This document shows, in pieces, positions 55,105 to 64,000 of a DNA stretch of 64,000 nt; within the stretch, counting starts at the first letter, position 1; each line of letters starts with the position of its first letter. The DNA comes from Neodiprion pinetum (taxonomy: Eukaryota; Arthropoda; Insecta; Hymenoptera; Diprionidae), in contig NC_060234.1 in the NCBI RefSeq assembly GCF_021155775.2, forward strand, positions 13,381,871 to 13,445,870. Direction: 5' to 3'. A program made the translations under genes and the position numbers. The notes below the pieces were generated by a model. It was given only the letters and a program-made list of their open reading frames with translations. It was not told where the DNA came from and searched no databases.

Positions 55105-57956
55105 CTACTTGATAGTTTTTGTTTTATTAGAAAAAATTGGTGGCTGTAAATTTACTAAGACGCAGATAACATGAATAATATTATCGATGCAAAAGAACAA
55201 ATGTTGTGGAATTTTATACAAAATTTGATATGTTTTAAGTCGTTGCATAATTCTTTCTACATGAATTCGAACTCTTGCGATGTTGTAAGTCAGATCTGTT
55301 TCTTCTTTCGAAAATTCTGATTTTTTTTCCAAAAATGGTGGCATAATAAGAAATACTCGTTTACCACTTGCATCAATGATAGATCTGATTTCAGGAAAAC
55401 CTTTATCTGTTAAAACCACATCACCATCTTCCAATGAATCTACCAAATTCGATTCAATAGTTAATAGTTAATCACCTTTTCTACCGCCAGCAACTTTCGA
55501 TTTGAAACAGATGAACCCAGATGATGTGATTCCAATCAGTACTTTTGCTGTAAAACCTTTCTTATAATGAAAGTAACAGTAAATACGGTCGTCAACACTT
55601 GACGGAACATCTATCTTGAATTCAGTGCAGTCTATGATAACCCGAGTATTAGAGTACTGAGGTTTAAAACATTCCGGCATAGTTTTCTGTACGGCAGCTC
55701 TACTTGGCCAAAACACTAAATTTGCAGTTGACGAATTCAAATATTGTAAAGTTGAAAAGAATATCTTGGAAATAGTTGACCGATGTAAACCAAAGAAAAT
55801 TGCTATGGCTGAAAATGTCAGTCCAGTTTTTATTTTCACTAAAAAAATTAAAAGCCTCTGTTCTCTTGTTATTGTAGATCTTTCCGATGGGTTTTCAGTT
55901 TTAGATAATAAAAAATTAAAGTTCTGGAAGTTCACTCCAGCAATATCTAATAAATCTTCATCGGTCTTAATAGATGGAAAACCACAGAAACTACGCTGTT
56001 TCCTATTTTGTTCAACTACAGCCTCGTTAAAACCAACCGACTTATCTACTCTATCTGTTAACGATGTGCCGCATTGTACCTCTTCATCTTTCATTTTTTT
56101 CCTATTCACAATAGTTTTGAGAGTGGCAATTTCCGGTATTTCAGTTTGAACTTCAGCAACGCAGTAGTTAGTCATGTAAATATATCTGTTACAAGTGAAA
56201 GCTTTTATTTGTTCGATACCAGCAGAACTTACAAAATCTACTTGACACTCTTGATCACTTTTTAAAATTACTTCGGCACTGCTTATATCCATAGGTTCAC
56301 GTCCACTATTATTGACAACATTGTTGGGGTCGTTATTAACTTGATTTCCAGTATCACAATTCACTCCGATGTTATGCTTGTGAAGAGTCTTTCTTCGGTT
56401 CATGAGTCGATTGTACCTATAATTAATAGATACATAGGTTATTATATAAATATCGATGTATATTAGAGTGTCCCAAAAAAACCGACTATTTTTTTTTTTT
56501 CAAAGAACATTGAAAAATCGTCAGAGTATCTCTAGAAAATGACCCTGTGAAAATATAAGCTCTTAATATTAATATTTAGAGGTGGCGATTTGTAATTTTC
56601 TATTTCCCATTTAAATAACATGGGAAAATTTTTTTTTGAACTTTGGAATTTTGTGATGGGATAACGAGCTACTTCATAAGTATGACAAAATCAGGTCTTA
56701 TAGGAAATTTGATGCTCTACAAAAAAGGTCTGATTGACATTTTGCGTAAATCCAGCCGTTTCAAAAATATCGAGCCTCAAACTTCGGACTGTTTAAAATT
56801 ATGCTTTTTTTTTCGTAAATACAACAAAAATTAATTTATATGTATTATAAACCCAGAATCATCAACTGAACAATAAATATATGCATATATTTGACGGAAT
56901 GCAGATCCGAAATTATTAATAATTTGACAAATGATAATTTTTATTGATTTTTTTTAGGTAAGTAAATATTTTTCGCTAAAAATCAATAAAAATTATCATT
57001 TGTCAAATTATTAATAATTTCGGATCTGCATTCCGTCAAATGTATGCATATATTTATTGTTCAGTTGATGATTCTGGGTTTATAATACATATAAATTAAT
57101 TTTTGTTGTATTTACGAAAAAAAAAGCATAATTTTAAACAGTCCGAAGTTTGAGGCTCGATATTTTTGAAACGGCTGGATTTACGCAAAATGTCAATCAG
57201 ACCTTTTTTGTAGAGCATCAAATTTCCTATAAGACCTGATTTTGTCATACTTATGAAGTAGCTCGTTATCCCATCACAAAATTCCAAAGTTCAAAAAAAA
57301 ATTTTCCCATGTTATTTAAATGGGAAATAGAAAATTACAAATCGCCACCTCTAAATATTAATATTAAGAGCTTATATTTTCACAGGGTCATTTTCTAGAG
57401 ATACTCTGACGATTTTTCAATGTTCTTTGAAAAAAAAAAAATAGTCGGTTTTTTTGGGACACTCTAATGTATATATTATTCAATTTTATAATTATTTTTT
57501 TACTTCTCATACATTTACCTGCTCAAAACAGCTCTTTCATTTACTTGCTTTGCATGATAAACTGGAGGGAATAGAGTTGGCGCGTAGCTTGGACTCGCAG
57601 GATCATCTGATTTTTTCTTGCCAATCAAATGAGCATTACATATTACATGATGAGTTTTTGAACTCCACTTTGAACCATCAGGACAGTAAAAAACAATAAT
57701 ACTTATGTATTTATATAGTGTTTCATGCAGATAGCATAACAGTTCACCTATTGATATAGTTGGCTTGATTTTAAAAATATAGAAAACTAAGGCATCGAAA
57801 GTAAAGTTATGTTACTTACTTTTTTCTTTTCACAGCTGCAATCCATTTTTGCCTTTGAACTATTTTATGTGATGCAGTTGGAAACTTGTAAAATATACAA
57901 TCACTAGTTTTACCGTTATTTTTGCAGTTAACAACACAACAAGTGTAATTCCACAT
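55105..57956 (-). pseudogene. THAP + DDE_4 transposase (ISL2EU type), three exons, damaged
   Basis: Exon 1 (57956-57820) starts MWNYTCCVVNCKNNGK and continues with the THAP C2CH finger; donor GTAAGT. Exon 2 (about 57683-57519) completes it: HVICNAHLIGKKKSDD and SYAPTLFPP. Exon 3 (56416-55105) opens YNRLMNRRK and holds the helix-turn-helix region LTFSAIAIFFGLHRSTISKI and the DDE core: VIIDCTEFKID, VVLTDKGFPEIRS and RIHVERIMQRLKTY. Damage: TAA at 55470-55468, between the first two catalytic Asp, and the exon-2 acceptor reads TG instead of AG. THAP binds the element's ends, while the DDE core cuts and joins. The phase at the exon 2/3 junction fits. Confidence 0.8.
56466..57464. repeat. near-perfect 999-bp palindrome (Tc1/mariner-type foldback)
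   Basis: TA on both sides; ends GAGTGTCCCAAAAAAACCGA and its inverse. Arms of about 485 bp pair almost without mismatch around a spacer at about 56948-56980. The same 63-codon open frame appears on both strands. Located in intron 2 of the transposase gene, so it is younger than that element. Confidence 0.9.
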
Positions 57957-58608
57957 ACCGTCTATTGTTTCCCATACAAAATGCTATCACACACAACACA
58001 CGCTGGCTCAACTCACTACTCGCCACCCCGCGCGCTGCGATCGTTTCGCAGCTCCCCTCCAAGCGGCGGCTCACAGCGAATAGTGCCAAACGCTGGCTCA
58101 ATGAAATAGCGTATAATTCTCTGCTTTCAATTCAAATTATAGTCATTATTTTTTTTAATAATGTTATTTCGTCACAAAATTCATAATATAGTAATAAGAT
58201 CATTAAAAAAAATTTCATAAATTTCAATTATAATCATTAAAATAATAATTGATTTTATTGAAAGAAATAGAGATTATATACATTTGATAATTTTACTATA
58301 TCAATGAGTATATTTTTAACACGTTTTGTGGAATAAATGGGAATACGTCTGAAAAGTTTTCTTAAAATAACGAAATTTAGAAAAAGAAATTGAATTTCGA
58401 AAATCGAAATAATCCATTTTTATATGATAAGGAAAACGAATATAAATATACACGAGTAGTCACAGTTTACCCGGTGCGGCGGCACTATTACGAGAGCGCG
58501 ACGAGAATTCCGACGGCGTGAATGCGCGTCAGTGGTGGGGTTACCTGAGTTCCAAGAAAAATACTCCCCTACTCCCCCATCGCCGGCACTATTATGAGAG
58601 CGGACTGT

Positions 58609-58744
58609 ATTTACGAAATGAATGTTCCAAAATCGTGGATCCAATATAGTTGCCACGGCTGATAGGGTTATCTGTTCTATATTTTCAAATCTCTTTGTAA
58701 ATTCTTCTAGAAAAAGATTCTTCTAACCAAGCCCTGATACCATG
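58609..58744. other. intron 3, between transposons
   Basis: Nothing recognised. Confidence 0.5.
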
Positions 58745-59340
58745 TTTGTATAGATATGTCTACATTTTCTATCTGTATCTGTTCCAACGCGTGTAAACGC
58801 AATTTATTAACCTCAACATAGAAACAGCTCCTAATTGATCAGTAGCAACAACAGATTTTTTGAAAAATATCACAATACCGTAGACTTTATGACGCACTGA
58901 GTTGGTGATTCGATTTTTTTGAATAATTTTGAAAGGTGTTAAATTCAAGAGATGTGCAAAGCACGGCAATTGTTTCTCTGCACCAAATTAATCTACCACT
59001 GCTTTTTTAACATTTGTAGCACCATCAGAAACAACGACGCAACACTGCTCATATCTATTTTCCAATTGTTAACCACTCACAATAACCACCTTTAAATGTT
59101 CTCTCAGGAATTCCGTTCCTCTTATTCAGTGACGTCAATTGCAACATTTTTGTGAATATTTTCTACTAAAAAATGTGCAGTTACACCCAGATAACTTTTG
59201 GTGTTTATAAGGTCTGTCCAAATATCTATCGTCAAGCATACATGTGAAACTTTTGAGAGTTTGTTTTTCATCATATTCGATAAGATGTTGTGCTTTCCTT
59301 CCATGAGACATAACTAACTTAAATTTATTCAATATTGGCT
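58745..59340 (-). pseudogene. hAT transposase fragment, broken
   Basis: Read on the minus strand: LSNMMKNKLSKVSHVCLTID, IWTDLINTKSYLGVTAHFLV, a gap with a frameshift, VVVSDGATNVKKAVVD, TAA, FGAEKQLPCFAHLLNL, and SVVATDQL. This is the DDE core of a BED-type hAT transposase (first Asp region, second Asp block, then C..H). It is a different subfamily from the gene at 9805. Clusters of ATCGATA just outside (59348-59405) may belong to its subterminal sequence. Confidence 0.75.
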
Positions 59341-59686
59341 GCTACAGTATCGATACATCGATATATCGGCAAGGCAAATATCGAAATAAATATCGATATA
59401 TATCGGCCATCTCATCACAGACTGTATCCTCCAAGATTCACGTAATTAAATTTATGATCATATTCGCATCTTTTGTATTCAGATGTCACCTTCCTGTAGC
59501 TGTGTGCTTGTTCATGTTCCATTCCTCGTCCTTCGTTAGTTTGCTACACAATTCTTAACAGAAACACTTCAGTACATTTTTATCTGACGCAAAAATAAAG
59601 AAATAGCATGAATTCTATGAATTTACTATTAAAATTTCATAGAATCTGTACCATTTCTTTATTTTTTACCTCGGAATTTTTTTCAG
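59341..59686. other. end of intron 3
   Basis: Noncoding, ending in a strong acceptor TTTTTTTCAG at 59686. Confidence 0.6.
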
Positions 59687-59731
59687 GGTCCTCGTGGAAA
59701 TCCACCAATGCCGCCACCAACAGCTGATTGA
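59687..59731 (+). CDS. SMIM14: SMIM14-type protein, last coding exon
   Basis: Codes GPRGNPPMPPPTAD then TGA 59729-59731. Mammalian SMIM14 also ends in a proline-rich tail with a terminal Asp (DPPAPPVD). The 3' UTR follows, with overlapping AATAAA signals at 59806-59816, about 80 bases after the stop. Confidence 0.88.
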   Translation, partial: GPRGNPPMPPPTAD

Positions 59732-59830
59732 AAGTAAACAGATAAAATTAAATACTGCTGAAGACGTCTTTATATACCTAAACCCTGCTGCGCTTGAAAG
59801 TTTTAAATAAAATAAATCTATAGAACGATA
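59732..59830 (+). terminator. 3' UTR and polyadenylation signal of the SMIM14-type gene
   Basis: AATAAA at 59806-59811 and again at 59811-59816. The cleavage site is probably 10-30 bases on. Confidence 0.65.
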
Positions 59831-60673
59831 ACTCGTTTGTTTCACATTATATTGATATATTGATAGATACAATTTTATGATAAAAAAAAAACCAAGGACT
59901 AACTTGACATTAGCTACATAAGTGTGATGCATTAGTATGTTTTTAAAGAAATTAATAATATGAAATCATAGGTCATGTTGGTCCCTATAACTCATTTTGC
60001 TGGTCAAGATGATTGTATTAACGATCAACCAAAACAGAATGCATAATATTGACATAAAAGCATTTAGACGGGAATTTTGCACTTTTGTAGTTCAGTTTTG
60101 AATCGCTATATTTTCGGTTGTATTCATCGTAGAATTATGCATACAAAAAAACTAGTTCGTGAAGAGCATGATAGGGCTTGCGCAACGAGCTAACTGTCAA
60201 TCTAAGTTTATACGTTACGTTAATGCTCTTCTCCTTGCTTTATTCAATGATTCAACATACCAGTTAGACTATATAATTCTGACCTATCATTTTATCAATA
60301 TTATTATTTACTTATCTTATATATCACTTAATAAACTTAGTACTTTAGTTCAATTATATTTAAGGGCTATTCAAACGAAGGTAATGCTTTAGTTTATGAA
60401 CTTGCCTGGCAAAGTGGGAAAGCAAAGAATGAGTTAGTTGTATGTGAAGCAGAATGCAGTTGCGTAAAAAGTTATAGAGCACGGAGTTATGTGAAGGCTA
60501 GTGTAATACGTATGGCATAATTAACGCCATCATCATTGTTCAAATGATTGATTGTAATAACCTCTGGGCTCAGAAATCTGTGTTGAATAATTACAAATGT
60601 GTATTATGTTGTTACCTTATAAATTGTTTAATCCTCGCGCAAACAGCTTGAAAGAATTATTTTGTTATGTAGT
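59831..60673. other. intergenic
   Basis: No gene or element recognised. Confidence 0.5.
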
Positions 60674-60842
60674 CTCGGCCAACGGGGTAACCACTTTTGA
60701 AGTTTGGTGTACACCTGACTTCAGGACGTTAAAAAATTTCATGTGCCATGTGAATTTTACATGACTTTTCGTACTTTCAAGTAACTTTACAGAACTTCTT
60801 TACGATAACACGTGACTTCAGGAGTGGTTACCTTCTCGGCCC
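60674..60842. repeat. small foldback/MITE
   Basis: CTCGGCCAACGGGGTAACCAC at the left, GTGGTTACCTTCTCGGCC at the right; CTTCAGGA blocks lie inside. About 170 bp. Confidence 0.6.
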
Positions 60843-61052
60843 AGGCAAAATAAATCAAGAAAACCGAGAAATTCGTTATTCAAAGCCTTCACTCACAGGC
60901 TTTAGAAGACTAAAACTTCCACCTGGTGAAGTGAGTGATACAGTTATCAATGCTTTAATAATAGGTATAGAGAAAAAAGGCCAGCTTCAAGAAATGAATA
61001 TAACAAAAAAAAAAGAGATTCAAGGAATATCATGCACAATTACTGAATGGTA
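60820..61052 (+). other. weak coding-like open stretch
   Basis: About 75 codons open to TAA at 61050-61052, without an early ATG: GKINQENREIRYSKPS, LTGFRRLKLPPGEVSDTVIN, ALIIGIEKKGQLQEM. The composition is protein-like rather than the Lys/Phe/Ile noise around it. GTGAGT inside (after LPPGE) could be a splice donor. Not recognised. Confidence 0.25.
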
Positions 61053-63099
61053 ATTTCCTTCAAAAGCGACCATAATTTTTTACATTTTTTTTTCTCAGTC
61101 AGGTTATCTTTGTCCTGCTCCATGTTATCTACGAGTGACTGTTCAATTGTATCGTCTACACAAATAGCTGTCCATAAATGACATAGCTCTATTCTGGACA
61201 CTTTTGACACCCCCGCCAGAAAGGCATGTGTTTACAAAAAAATTTGTACCTTGAAAAATTCATCAACAAGTAGCTTTCTTTTTAATTTTTATTATCCTAA
61301 AACGTCTGAAGGAACGAATGACGAAACTAGCCACACATGCAAATTATTATGAAGAGGAAAACAACTGTCAACTTTTCTGTAATAATCGAGCTGAATCTCA
61401 AATGCCCCTATTACGAAGGCACGTCATTGACACTTGTGAATGCGAAAGAGACAATATTACCGACGGATAAATGAATTAAAATACATCAATTATAAAACCA
61501 CATATCGCAGATTAAGACCCTTTCCCCACACATGTAGCTTAGCGCAGCCTTTCAGCAGCCCCCCTCCCCCTTTCTCCCCTCCCCAAAACTAACCATATGC
61601 TTTGGGGACAGTACAGACACAAAAACAGGAGAATTGTTCTGCAGAATATTTTTCCACAGAAATGAATTCGAGATTCGCTTCAGAAATATTCCTCTATGAT
61701 TCATTGTACACAAAAGTTGTTCTACACAATATTTTTGCACAGGAGAATTGTTCTACAGATTGTGTTTGGCACAACTCAGATTTAGAGCAATCATCTAATC
61801 ATCAAAATCATACATTTAATCGTCATTGTCGTACATTGTAATTTAAATTAATTGTGTTGAATGTGTGTTGCGTCGAACGAGTATTGTGTTGGGTGCGTGA
61901 AACTGAAACTATTCCGTAGAATAATTCCTTTACAACAATTCTCCTATACAAAAATATTCTGTAGAACCATTTTCCTCAGAATGGTGAAAACTAAGTTACC
62001 AACCTTATATTGTGAAAAAGTGGCCATTGCGGATTACGATAGAACAATCTTCGTGGTCAACTCAGAACTTCAACGGCAGATAGTGTTAGATTGATCGCAG
62101 GCAGTGTTAGATTTACATCAAATAGTGCAGGATTGTCACCGAAAAGTATTTTATAGAAGTCCACACCGGATTTTTCGTTCAATATGTATATGCAGTAAAT
62201 GCTTCAGGGCATTTCCAAAGGTTGGTAACATTCGGAACTCTATCCGATTTAAGGCTTTAATTGATCAGGGTTTTAACCGTTCGGAGTTTTAACCGTTCAG
62301 AGTTTTAACCACTCAGAACTTTGATCGGCTATTAATGCAGTACAACTCCCATCTTTATAGGAACCCAAGAGAAAATTTCCAGCAACAAGGGGCAAATTAA
62401 TAATCTGAGTTTGGCTAATCAGGGACAAGGACATATCGTAAATCTCTTTCCCTACAACTTCTGTGTACGATTTTACCCAAAACCGTTTCTCTGTACGGAT
62501 ATGGCCTTCATGGCCGATAATTATAAACTAAAATTGCATATGTATTTAATCTGCAATTACAAATCTGCCAATAATTAGAATTTTATTTCAGGTGTCAAAT
62601 TTGACTAAAATAACTCTAATAATAGTTCTAGTACTTCATTCGTTTGTAACTTCAATTAGATCGCAAAACTAAGAGTCAAAACTTTTCACCATTTCGGCTA
62701 TGGGTTGAACCTGAGGACTTTAATTGTGATGTAACTTTCCACAAAGATTCCATTATCGTCATAGGATAAAGAATTTTGTAATTTTTCTATACTATAGTTG
62801 ATAGTTATTTCAAATGAATTGTAATTTCTTGGCCAAGGTTCAATATTGTTACAAATAAATATTCAATATTTGTTATATCTGATGAAATCAAAATCACATA
62901 AAATTATATACTTCTTCCCCAGCGAGACAAACACTGATGAAAAATGTAAAAGAAATTGTAAGACCATCAACCATCACATATTTATATGTATATAAACGAA
63001 ATATTTTTGAATGTCGAGAATATTTACAAAGATCTACGTCTCTGTATAAATATTATCATCATCTAAAACTTTTTCCCAAAATTGTAAAATTCCAGCTAA
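61053..63099. other. intergenic, small repeats only
   Basis: An imperfect inverted pair around AGGAGAATTGTTCTACA (about 61741 and 61935) and three tandem copies of a ~19-bp GTTTTAACCGTTC unit (about 62270-62312). No gene. Confidence 0.4.
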
Positions 63100-63242
63100 G
63101 TTTTCTATAAATAATAAATATTTTTAATGACACTTTACTTTCTCCCAACAATATCAATTACATCCAGAATACTCCTTTTCCTATAACTAAAATCCATGAA
63201 ATTGGCATTCGCAATATGAACAGATTTTATTTTAACAACAAG
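63100..63242 (+). other. possible exon with a GTAAGT donor
   Basis: A frame reads NIFNDTLLSPNNI, NYIQNTPFPITKIHEIGIRN, MNRFYFNNK and stops at a perfect donor GTAAGT (63243). No acceptor is secure and no family is recognised. Confidence 0.2.
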
Positions 63243-63248
63243 GTAAGT

Positions 63249-64000
63249 AAAACAAGAAGGAAGTAAAATAAAACAATAGGGTAGTAATAAAACAAATTAA
63301 CACAGCTATCGAGGATTTGACATGAGGCAGTTAATTCGTATTCACAGAGGGTTTACACGAAGTGATATAAGAGACTCGCTTTAAGAGATATTCTCAATAG
63401 CAGATGATAACAGGTGAAACATCATGTACTTGAATCTCAGCACACATAGCATTAGAATTAAACTATCCGAATATATATTATGGCCGACCCTCCTCAAAAA
63501 AAACGCCTTGTTGTGCGAGGGAAGTGGGCGGAAAACTGACGTTTTCATGCACACTCGCAAGCGAGCGCAGAGTTCCATGCCCGCCCACTTGCGTAATACT
63601 CATAAAACAGCAACTTTTTGCACTCACTTTACATGTGCGAAAGGCAAGTTTTCAAATAGACTAGAACAATAAAAAAATTGCATGCACGACTGGCAGTAGG
63701 CGATTTCACTAGTGGGACTTCCTTCTTACCACCCTGAATATACAATGTACTACTATTGTGAAGATGGAAGAAAAAGTCTCCACAAATCGTAATATCAGTA
63801 GTTATCAGCTTGGTAAATAATCAGTCATCGATTAATAAATTCTGTTTTATTTTGTAATCGGAAAATACGAATAATTGTAATTTATCTATGAGATATTCTG
63901 TACAGTAACAATACACGTGTATAAAATCTATTATAACTTATCAGATTGAATGTTCTTATGAGCCATTCTTGATCAATCCAGGACCCCTTGCAAGTTTTCT
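63249..64000. other. intergenic
   Basis: Nothing recognised; the overlapping frames near 63424-63672 lack motifs. Confidence 0.4.

Larger units (their letters stand above)
54753..58608. mobile_element. ISL2EU-type DNA transposon with THAP-domain transposase
   Basis: Inverted ends ACAGTCCGCTCCCGTAATAG and CTATTATGAGAGCGGACTGT, each flanked by AT (54751-54752 and 58609-58610), the 2-bp duplication typical of ISL2EU. Subterminal motifs also recur inverted (TTCGCTGTGAGCC at about 54848 and GGCTCACAGCGAA at about 58067; a second CGGCACTATTACGAGAGCG at about 58481). It carries one minus-strand transposase gene, damaged, with a 999-bp palindrome in its second intron. Confidence 0.85.

Overview
The window is eukaryotic and reads as insect DNA, most likely hymenopteran. 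That placement is inferred from the mix of elements and from the host gene; no species marker is visible. It is AT-rich, has GT-AG introns and polyadenylation signals, and is dominated by nested mobile elements. I see no bacterial genes, no CRISPR array and no rRNA.

Layout. 1-1040: 3' end of a Penelope-like retroelement (GIY-YIG endonuclease) with a hammerhead-ribozyme-like motif. 1504-3641: foldback element carrying 153-bp tandem units. About 4000-7976: relict of a Maverick/Polinton (packaging ATPase, adenain-like protease and capsid-type genes, all broken). 7999-8245: tail of a BEL/Pao polyprotein. 8291-8947: unrecognised decayed ORF. 9805-12348: open four-exon hAT-type transposase gene, with an apparently intact Copia element (12724-16981, matching 141-bp LTRs, 5-bp target duplication) inserted in its 3' flank.

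17085-29441 is a complete, bounded Polinton: AG...CT ends and 6-bp target duplication TGAGTG. Its terminal inverted repeats are 4,626 bp long and each contains the whole DNA polymerase B gene. Between the arms lie a 154-aa ORF, a copy of part of the arm's promoter region, a Penelope/hammerhead remnant, an inverted duplication of the integrase promoter, and the integrase. PolB has two in-frame stops, the same two in both arms, and the integrase has three; no frameshift was seen in the conserved domains. It is therefore a defective element with exceptional repeat arms.

33534-59731 holds a conserved host gene that is too finely split to appear as one ORF: a 107-residue SMIM14-type small membrane protein in four short exons. 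Its three introns (11.4, 7.4 and 7.0 kb) are packed with transposons: foldback MITEs, a solo-LTR-like unit, tRNA-derived SINE copies, a head-to-head Helitron-like pair with OTU and AT-hook coding (45700-49300), a THAP-domain ISL2EU-type transposon (54753-58608) with a 999-bp palindrome in its intron, and a broken hAT. The last 4 kb is mostly featureless, with two weak exon candidates.

Working together: most coding capacity belongs to elements that act on their own copies. The only clear cellular gene is the SMIM14-type gene, whose exons and splice sites survive although insertions fill its introns.
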